Source of the DNA: an uncultured Eubacteriales bacterium
GTDB lineage: Bacteria; Bacillota; Clostridia; Oscillospirales; Oscillospiraceae
Length of the DNA stretch: 12,186 nt
NCBI GenBank assembly: GCA_902475515.1
Contig: CABSAB010000018.1
Location: 1 to 12,186 of the forward strand
Reading direction: 5' to 3'
Position 1 is the first letter of the stretch; each line of letters opens with the position of its first letter. The position numbers and the translations under genes were made by a program. This document shows positions 6,793 to 12,186 of this stretch, piece by piece. A model generated the notes under the pieces. The model was not told the origin of the DNA and made no database searches. It worked only from the letters and a program-made list of their open reading frames with translations.

Positions 6793-7143
6793 TTGCTCTC
6801 GGAGGTGGCGGAGGAATCAGGCTTTACACCGGAGGAGATTGCTGTGGCGGAGACTGCGCTGCTGCCAACGGATTCGCTTCAACGCCCTGCAGGAGAAGAC
6901 GGCTGCAGCCTGGGGCAGCTGATTCCCGGGGAGGAGATCGAGGAGAAGATCATAGAAACGGTGGCTTTGCGGGCGGCAGTGGGCTCGCTGGAACCCAGGC
7001 AAAAGGCGGTAATCGATCTGCGGTATTTCCGCGGCATGACCCAGGAAAAGGCGGCTGCCATTCTGGGGATCAGTCAGGTGCAGGTCTCCCGGATCGAACG
7101 AAAGGCCTTGGGAGCATTGCGGGAGCAGCTCCATGAGGAATAG
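6793..7143 (+). CDS. SigF C-terminal fragment (sigma regions 3-4)
   Basis: This is the 3' piece of broken sigF. Its frame is open from 6736, and homology starts at Arg 6763. The TTG at 6793 is the first possible start listed here, but no ribosome binding site precedes it, so independent translation is doubtful. It carries region 3 (LGREP...SEVAEESGFTPEEIA) and a complete region 4 with the helix-turn-helix GMTQEKAAAILGISQVQVSR (7033-7092), which reads -35 elements. The region shows no other lesions, which points to a recent break. Confidence 0.65.
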   Translation: MLSEVAEESGFTPEEIAVAETALLPTDSLQRPAGEDGCSLGQLIPGEEIEEKIIETVALRAAVGSLEPRQKAVIDLRYFRGMTQEKAAAILGISQVQVSRIERKALGALREQLHEE

Positions 7144-7150
7144 GAAGTGC

Positions 7151-7176
7151 AAGCAGGACGTACTGTCCTGCTTTTT
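7151..7176 (+). terminator. Intrinsic terminator of the spoIIA operon
   Basis: The 9-bp stem AAGCAGGAC (7151-7159) / GTCCTGCTT (7165-7173) with a 5-nt loop runs into a T5 stretch (7172-7176). It starts 7 bp after the sigF stop. Confidence 0.9.
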
Positions 7177-7199
7177 CCATGAGGATATTTGGTCGAAAA

Positions 7200-7228
7200 T
7201 TGACGATGGTTGGTTTCTGTGCTAAAAT
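7200..7228 (+). promoter_or_regulatory. Sigma-A promoter for pcrA
   Basis: A -35 TTGACG (7200-7205) and a -10 TAAAAT (7223-7228) are separated by 17 bp, each one mismatch from consensus. The start would be near 7235, giving a leader of about 33 nt that contains the AAAGGAG ribosome binding site of pcrA. Confidence 0.8.
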
Positions 7229-7267
7229 AATCAAGAAAAATTGAACCACATTGAAAAGGAGCCGATC

Positions 7268-9670
7268 ATGGAGCAGCTGGAACAGAGATTTATTGAGGCC
7301 CGCCGGGCCTATATCCGCAGTCAGTTCGAAAACCTGAATTCCATGCAGCAGCAGGCCGTTATGACCACACAAGGGCCGCTGCTGCTTTTGGCCGGTGCCG
7401 GGAGCGGAAAAACTACAGTGCTGATCCACCGGATTGCCAACATGATCCGCTATGGCTGTGCCTCAGACAGCGAGGAGATCCCCGGCTATATCTCGGAAGA
7501 AGATATGGAGTTTTTGATCTCCTATATGAAAGCTCCTACAGAGGCGGAAAAGGCCAGAGCTGAGAGCCTGTGTGCCTTGGAGCCGGCGGCACCGTGGAAT
7601 ATCATTGCCATTACGTTTACGAACAAAGCGGCCAACGAGCTCAAGGAGCGCCTGGAGACCATGCTGGGAGAGAGCGCCCATGATGTATGGGCTATGACGT
7701 TTCACTCCGCCTGCTGCCGGATGCTTCGGCGGGATATTGAACGCCTGGGCTATGATTCCAGTTTTACGATTTATGATTCGGCGGATTCGGAAAAGGTCAT
7801 GAAAGAGGTCCTCAAGGATATGGGCCTAGATGAAAAGTCGCTTCCGGCCAAGTCTGTGCTCAGCGCCATCAGCACCGCAAAGGATAAGATGCTTTCGCCC
7901 CAACAGTATCTGGCAGGGGCAAAAAGCTCCACGGATTTTCGGGCAGAGCATATTGGACGGGCCTATGCCGAGTATCAAAAGCGACTGAAAGCTGCCAATG
8001 CGCTAGATTTTGATGATATCATCCTGCTGACAGTGCAGATGCTTCAGACCTATGAGGATGTGCGGGAGCACTATCAGAAGAAATTTCGCTATGTACTCAT
8101 TGACGAGTATCAGGATACCAACAATTTACAGTATCTCTTGGCGTCGCTTCTTTCGGGGCGGTATGAGAATATCTGCGTGGTGGGAGATGACGACCAGTCG
8201 ATCTACCGGTTCCGCGGCGCGACCATTGCAAATATTTTGAACTTTGAACGGCAATATCACGGGGCCCGTGTGATCCGTCTGGAGCAGAACTACCGGAGCA
8301 CCCAGTATATTTTGGAGGCAGCCAACGCAGTCATTGCCAACAACCAGGGTCGGAAAGGGAAGAATCTCTGGACAGACAACGGCAAAGGAGACCGCATCTT
8401 CCATTATGAGGCCTATAACGAGTCTGAAGAGGGGAACTTTGTAGCCTCTAAAATTCTGGGAATGCTCTCAAAAGGGGGGCATTTCCGGGACTGCGCAGTG
8501 CTCTATCGCACAAACGCCCAATCCAACGCCATTGAAAATGCGTTCAAGCGTAATGGGATACCGTACCGGATCGTTGGCGGCACAAGATTCTTTGACCGGG
8601 CAGAGGTCAAGGATATGCTGGCGTACCTGTGCCTGATCAACAATACCACAGATGATCTGCGGCTTCGCCGCATTGTCAATGTCCCGGCCCGCGGCATTGG
8701 CGGCAAGACCATGGAGACGGTGGAACGGCAGGCGCTGGCAGCGAATATTCCGCTGTTTGACGTGATTTTGGACCCCGGCGGCTATCCATCGCTGGACCGC
8801 AGCGCAGAGAAACTGAAAAAGTTTGCGGATCTGATTTTGGGAATGCGTGAATTGCTTGCGAACACCTCTTTGCCGGAGTTTTATGATGAGCTGCTGCTTC
8901 GAACAGGCTATGTTGCCATGCTGGATGCAAAGGACGATTTGGAAAACCGGACCCGAAAGGAGAACGTCCAGGAACTCAAATCCAGCATTATCACCTATGT
9001 GGAACAAGCAGAAACCCCGACTTTGGCGGGTTTTTTAGAAGAGGTGAGCCTCTATACGGATATAGAGCGCTACGATCAGGAGGCCGATGCGGCCGTGATG
9101 ATGACCATGCACAGTGCCAAAGGATTGGAGTTTCCTGCAGTTTTTTTGGTAGGTATGGAGGAAGGGTTATTCCCCGGGATGCGTGTGCTTACTGACCCGG
9201 ATGAGCTGGAGGAGGAGCGGCGGCTTTGCTATGTTGCCATTACCAGGGCGAAACGGCAGCTATTCGTGTCCAATGCTAAGCAGCGAATGCTCTATGGCCG
9301 GACATCCTTTAATCGGCCCTCCCGATTTTTGAGTGAAATACCGGAGGACTGCATGACGGTCCAGAGCCGGGAGCGCAAAAATAGCACCTACAGTGAAACG
9401 CGGGGCTCCTATGGATACGGTGCGGCGGGGTATGGGGCAGCCATGCCGCAGCGGGAGCGCCGTGCCGCTGCGGTTCCAAAACCAAGGCCTGCGGTACCGA
9501 TGCTGGAGCTGAATAAAGGGGATCAGGTTAGCCACACGGCCTTCGGTGATGGCATTGTGGTGGGGATCATGCGCATGAACGGCGATGCCCTGCTGGAGAT
9601 CGCATTCGACAAAGTTGGTACCAAGCGCCTGATGCTGAAAGCGGCCAGCGCGCACATGAAACGGAAATAA
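7268..9670 (+). CDS. pcrA: ATP-dependent DNA helicase PcrA/UvrD
   Basis: A superfamily 1A 3'-5' helicase acting in nucleotide excision repair, replication restart and plasmid replication. The protein has 800 residues from ATG 7268, chosen because AAAGGAG (7255-7261) lies 6 nt upstream; the frame also opens at TTG 7241 without support. Motifs in order: QQQAV near residue 25 (Q-motif), Walker A AGAGSGKT (42-49), Ia ITFTNKAANELKERL (115-129), II DEYQDT (279-284), III GDDDQSIYRFRG (from 306), IV RLEQNYRST, V MTMHSAKGLEFPAVF and VI YVAITRAKRQLFV. About 42 extra residues (roughly 62-105) separate Walker A from Ia compared with E. coli UvrD. A Gly/Tyr/Ala-rich then Arg/Pro-rich linker precedes a C-terminal Tudor-like domain (GDQVSHTAFGDGIV). 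No terminator follows; yunB and ligA come next. Confidence 0.97.
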   Translation: MEQLEQRFIEARRAYIRSQFENLNSMQQQAVMTTQGPLLLLAGAGSGKTTVLIHRIANMIRYGCASDSEEIPGYISEEDMEFLISYMKAPTEAEKARAESLCALEPAAPWNIIAITFTNKAANELKERLETMLGESAHDVWAMTFHSACCRMLRRDIERLGYDSSFTIYDSADSEKVMKEVLKDMGLDEKSLPAKSVLSAISTAKDKMLSPQQYLAGAKSSTDFRAEHIGRAYAEYQKRLKAANALDFDDIILLTVQMLQTYEDVREHYQKKFRYVLIDEYQDTNNLQYLLASLLSGRYENICVVGDDDQSIYRFRGATIANILNFERQYHGARVIRLEQNYRSTQYILEAANAVIANNQGRKGKNLWTDNGKGDRIFHYEAYNESEEGNFVASKILGMLSKGGHFRDCAVLYRTNAQSNAIENAFKRNGIPYRIVGGTRFFDRAEVKDMLAYLCLINNTTDDLRLRRIVNVPARGIGGKTMETVERQALAANIPLFDVILDPGGYPSLDRSAEKLKKFADLILGMRELLANTSLPEFYDELLLRTGYVAMLDAKDDLENRTRKENVQELKSSIITYVEQAETPTLAGFLEEVSLYTDIERYDQEADAAVMMTMHSAKGLEFPAVFLVGMEEGLFPGMRVLTDPDELEEERRLCYVAITRAKRQLFVSNAKQRMLYGRTSFNRPSRFLSEIPEDCMTVQSRERKNSTYSETRGSYGYGAAGYGAAMPQRERRAAAVPKPRPAVPMLELNKGDQVSHTAFGDGIVVGIMRMNGDALLEIAFDKVGTKRLMLKAASAHMKRK

Positions 9671-9693
9671 CCGGGCAAGCTTCCTCATAAGGT
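9667..9693 (+). promoter_or_regulatory. Candidate sigma-E promoter for yunB
   Basis: CATAAGGT (9686-9693) fits the CATANNNT core of a sigma-E -10. ATA (9667-9669) lies where the core of the -35 (kmATAtt) is expected: 14 bp separate the end of a 7-nt -35 element (9671) from the -10. The start would be near 9700, so yunB translation would have to begin at GTG 9704 or TTG 9713 with a very short leader. The -35 match is poor outside ATA. This is inference from short motifs and from knowledge that B. subtilis yunB is under sigma-E. Confidence 0.3.
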
Positions 9694-9712
9694 GTACCGA
9701 GAGGTGAGCACT

Positions 9713-10372
9713 TTGAGGAAAAAACGCAGACCCTGGATGGCGGGCGTGCTGCTGCTGTCCCTTCTATTTTGCCTGGGGACCGTGCTTTATACCCGGGTGA
9801 ATCCACTGACAGAGGAATTGGCCTTAGCCAGGATCAGTGATGCGGCGTCAAATGTGATTAATGCGGCAGTAAACGAGCAGATTTCTGAGGGAAATATCCA
9901 ATATGATGACCTTGTGACGCTGCAACGGGACTCTGCAGGGAACATTACGGCGCTGACGACCAACATGCAGGCCATGAATCTGCTGAAGTCCCAGCTGCTC
10001 TTGCTGCTGGATGACAAGATCCACGATGTGGACGATGACGAGATCGGCATCCCTACGGGCAACCTAACCGGTGTACAGCTGCTTTCGGGCCGCGGGCCGC
10101 AGATCCCGGTGAAGATCGTTTCGGTGGCCAACTCCGACGCAAACTTTGACGGGGAATTTTCCGATGCAGGCATTAATCAGACCCATCACCGGATCATGCT
10201 GACGGTGGCGCTGGACCTGGTGATCCTGCTCCCGTCCGGGACCGTGACAGAGCATGTAGAGACGGATGTCTGTGTGGCGGAGACCGTTCTTCTGGGCCGG
10301 GTCCCGGAGAGCTACACTTATTTCAATAGTGTAGGCCAGGATGCTGTCACAAAATTTTTTACAGATGAATGA
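9713..10372 (+). CDS. yunB: Sporulation protein YunB
   Basis: A single-pass membrane protein of the YunB family; the B. subtilis homologue is a mother-cell (sigma-E) gene needed for normal sporulation, molecular role unknown. The N-terminus is basic (RKKRRPW) followed by a hydrophobic segment (about 9-27) that should anchor the protein with its bulk outside. Family-typical stretches follow: the AINAAVNE-like segment (here VINAAVNEQI), GNITALTTNMQAMNLLKS, IPTGNLTGVQLLSGRGPQIPV, DAGINQTHHRI and the C-terminal VAETVLLGRVPESYTYF. It has 219 residues from TTG 9713. This start has GAGGTGA (9701-9707) 5 nt upstream; GTG 9704 and GTG 9692 are in frame but lack a well-placed site. It follows pcrA by 42 bp and precedes ligA by 9 bp, so it is probably co-transcribed with both in growing cells. 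Confidence 0.88.
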   Translation: MRKKRRPWMAGVLLLSLLFCLGTVLYTRVNPLTEELALARISDAASNVINAAVNEQISEGNIQYDDLVTLQRDSAGNITALTTNMQAMNLLKSQLLLLLDDKIHDVDDDEIGIPTGNLTGVQLLSGRGPQIPVKIVSVANSDANFDGEFSDAGINQTHHRIMLTVALDLVILLPSGTVTEHVETDVCVAETVLLGRVPESYTYFNSVGQDAVTKFFTDE

Positions 10373-10381
10373 GGGGAAATT

Positions 10382-12186
10382 ATGAATTGCGCAGAGGAAA
10401 TTGCGGGCTTGACCCGGGAACTCAATGAAGCAAACCATCGGTACTATGTGCTGGATGATCCCACCATGCCGGATTTTGAATACGATCAAAAGCTGCGCCG
10501 CCTGGAGGAACTGGAAGCCCAGCACCCGGAGCTTGCAGCGCCGGATTCTCCCACCAAGCGGGTGGGCGGGGAAGCGCTGGAGGCATTTCGCCAGGTGCGC
10601 CATCCGATTCCGCTGGAAAGCTTGCAGGATGTATTCTCCTTTGAGGAGCTGCGGGAATTTGATGACCGTATTTCGCAAGAAGCGCCGGACCGGGAATACA
10701 GCGTAGAACCCAAGGTGGACGGTTTGTCCGTAGCGCTGGAATATGTGGATGGTAGGTTTGTGCAAGGAACCACTCGGGGAGATGGCACCGTGGGCGAGGA
10801 CGTGACAGAGAACTTAAGGACGATTCGCTCCATTCCGTTAACACTAGAAAATGCTCCCCCCCATATGATTGTGCGTGGTGAGGTGTTTATGCCGAAAAAG
10901 GTGTTCCATGCGCTTAATGAACAGCGGGAACAGGCGGGAAAGCCGCTCTTTGCCAATCCGCGAAACGCTGCTGCAGGCAGCCTTCGGCAGTTAGACCCAA
11001 AGATCGCGGCCCAGCGAAAGCTGGATATTTTGATTTTTAATATGCAGCTGTGTGAGGGGCGGGATTTTGCCACTCATGCCGAAACCCTGGAGTTCCTCCG
11101 GCAGATGAAATTCAAAGTGATCCCTTGGAAAATCTCTACGAGGATAGAGGAAATCGAGACACAGATCACCGCCATGGGCGAAGGGAGAGGGGCATATACC
11201 TATGACATTGACGGTGCCGTGATCAAAGTAAATGATCTGGCGTCCCGAGAGAGCTTTGGCAGTACTGCGAAATACCCCCGCTGGGCCTGCGCCTACAAGT
11301 ATCCCCCGGAGGTCAAACCCACGGTGGTGGAGGATATCATCATTCAGGTGGGGCGGACCGGGGTGTTGACGCCCAAAGCGGTGGTGAGTCCGGTGTTCCT
11401 GGCGGGGACCACAGTGACCAATGCAACGCTGCACAATCAGGATTTTATCACGGAAAAGGATATCCGGATCGGAGATACCGTCCGAATTCGGAAAGCCGGT
11501 GAGATCATTCCGGAGATTTTGGAGGTGGATCTGAGCAAACGTCCGGCAAGTGCGGAACCGTATCTTCTGCCCAAGACCTGCCCAGTGTGCGGTGGCGAGA
11601 CCCGTCGAGATGAAAGCGGTGCGGCGATACGCTGCGTCAATGAAAGCTGTCCGGCGCAGAAGGTGCGTTTTCTGACGCACTTTGCCTCCCGGGAGGCTAT
11701 GGACATCGATGGCCTTGGCGGCGCCATTGTAGAACTGTTGGTAGAAGCTGCGCTGGTGGATACGCCCGCGGACCTGTACCATCTCCAGGCATCAGAGGTT
11801 TCGGGCCTGGAGGGAATGGGCGAGGTCTCTGCGGCAAACCTCGTAGCTGCCATAGACCGGTCCCGGGGAAATGACCTGTGGCGGCTGTTGTTTGCGCTGG
11901 GGATCCGGCAGGTGGGCGCAAAGGCAGCAAAGACGCTTTCCAAGCATTTTGGAACACTTGCGGCTATAGAGGCGGCAACCGTAGAGGAATTGACGGCAGT
12001 GGAAGATATCGGTGGTATTACGGCGGAGAATATCCGTCAGTGGTTTGCTTCCGAAAGTAATCAAAAGCTGGTACAGGAATTGACAGCGGCCGGATTGAAT
12101 ACAAACTGTCTGACCAGGTCCGACGATCAGCGCTTTCAGGGGAAGACGATTGTGCTGACCGGGACCTTGGAACAAATGACCCTCGT
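10382..12186 (+). CDS. ligA: NAD-dependent DNA ligase, 3' end outside window
   Basis: LigA seals nicks in replication and repair, using NAD to form an enzyme-AMP intermediate. GAGGGG (10371-10376) lies 5 nt before ATG 10382. The window covers 601 codons out of about 660-670. Seen in order: the NMN-binding domain Ia with RYYVLDDPTMPDFEYD; the adenylation site EPKVDG with the AMP-accepting Lys111; RGDGTVGEDVTEN; RGEVFMP; NPRNAAAGSLRQLD; the OB domain with VGRTGVLTPKAVV; the zinc finger Cys400, Cys403, Cys418 and Cys423; the helix-hairpin-helix region; and the first strand of the BRCT domain (FQGKTIVLTGTL from 585). All catalytic parts are intact. The gene sits behind pcrA and yunB; a pcrA-ligA pair is common in Firmicutes. 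Confidence 0.97.
   Translation, partial: MNCAEEIAGLTRELNEANHRYYVLDDPTMPDFEYDQKLRRLEELEAQHPELAAPDSPTKRVGGEALEAFRQVRHPIPLESLQDVFSFEELREFDDRISQEAPDREYSVEPKVDGLSVALEYVDGRFVQGTTRGDGTVGEDVTENLRTIRSIPLTLENAPPHMIVRGEVFMPKKVFHALNEQREQAGKPLFANPRNAAAGSLRQLDPKIAAQRKLDILIFNMQLCEGRDFATHAETLEFLRQMKFKVIPWKISTRIEEIETQITAMGEGRGAYTYDIDGAVIKVNDLASRESFGSTAKYPRWACAYKYPPEVKPTVVEDIIIQVGRTGVLTPKAVVSPVFLAGTTVTNATLHNQDFITEKDIRIGDTVRIRKAGEIIPEILEVDLSKRPASAEPYLLPKTCPVCGGETRRDESGAAIRCVNESCPAQKVRFLTHFASREAMDIDGLGGAIVELLVEAALVDTPADLYHLQASEVSGLEGMGEVSAANLVAAIDRSRGNDLWRLLFALGIRQVGAKAAKTLSKHFGTLAAIEAATVEELTAVEDIGGITAENIRQWFASESNQKLVQELTAAGLNTNCLTRSDDQRFQGKTIVLTGTLEQMTL

Larger units (their letters stand above)
6470..7143 (+). 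pseudogene. sigF: Sigma-F (spoIIAC) gene broken by frameshift and internal deletion
   Basis: Sigma-F is the first forespore-specific sigma factor. Two reading frames together cover the protein: 6470-6769 holds region 2, and another frame, open from 6736 to 7143, holds regions 3 and 4. Homology in the first frame stops after FLRD (ending 6727) and resumes in the second at RLTAELGRE (from 6763). Only 35 nt lie between, where B. subtilis SigF has 22 codons (66 nt). About 31 nt are therefore missing, and the near-invariant DDG-x-x-KVSR segment is absent. Restoring 31 nt would give 705 nt, or 234 residues, a normal clostridial size. No slippery heptamer is visible in the frame overlap 6736-6766, and a -1 shift there would still leave out about 10 residues. 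This may be real gene loss, a strain-level mutation or an assembly fault; the sequence alone cannot decide. Confidence 0.85.

Noticed and set aside
9400..9490. Gly-Tyr-Gly-Ala repeats in pcrA as a possible functional repeat domain
   Set aside because: Only two or three short units are present. This looks like the ordinary low-complexity linker before the C-terminal domain of PcrA.
10064..10765. Minus-strand open frame of 233 codons opposite yunB and ligA
   Set aside because: It spans two conserved genes on the other strand and shows no recognisable protein features.

Overview
The window is a housekeeping and sporulation region from an endospore-forming Gram-positive lineage, most likely a fairly GC-rich (mid-50s % by eye) member of class Clostridia, perhaps Oscillospirales/Ruminococcaceae-like. 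Supporting signs are a T-box leader in front of valS, strong AGGAGG-type ribosome binding sites, the spoIIAA-spoIIAB-sigF set, yunB, and a long insertion in PcrA. The placement is from gene content and protein character, not from a search. All genes lie on the + strand. I see no tRNA, rRNA, CRISPR array, insertion sequence or phage gene.

Layout. 1-1387: 3' part of an alpha-phosphohexomutase (pgcA type) with a short in-frame repeat at the window edge. 1391-1663: sigma-A promoter and complete T-box riboswitch with its terminator. 1676-4312: valS. 4319-4357: strong hairpin without a U-tract. 4377-5621: folC, ended by a clear terminator at 5631-5674. 5710-7143: spoIIA operon with overlapping genes: spoIIAA, spoIIAB and a broken sigF, followed by a terminator at 7151-7176. 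7200-7228: sigma-A promoter. 7268-9670: pcrA/uvrD helicase. 9713-10372: yunB. From 10382 past the window end: NAD-dependent DNA ligase ligA, cut inside its BRCT domain.

How the parts work together. The T-box links valS, and probably folC, to the charging state of tRNA-Val. SpoIIAA and SpoIIAB are the anti-anti-sigma and anti-sigma/kinase pair that control forespore sigma-F. Both look intact, but the sigma factor itself is frameshifted and lacks roughly 31 nt at the region 2.4/3 junction. pcrA and ligA form a DNA repair/replication pair with the sporulation gene yunB lodged between them.

The most notable observations are the broken sigF in an otherwise intact sporulation operon, a possible Spo0A-type promoter built into the folC terminator, a possible sigma-E promoter for yunB at the pcrA 3' end, and the repeat in the phosphomutase. 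I did not find a convincing undescribed system; these are local anomalies in otherwise ordinary genes.
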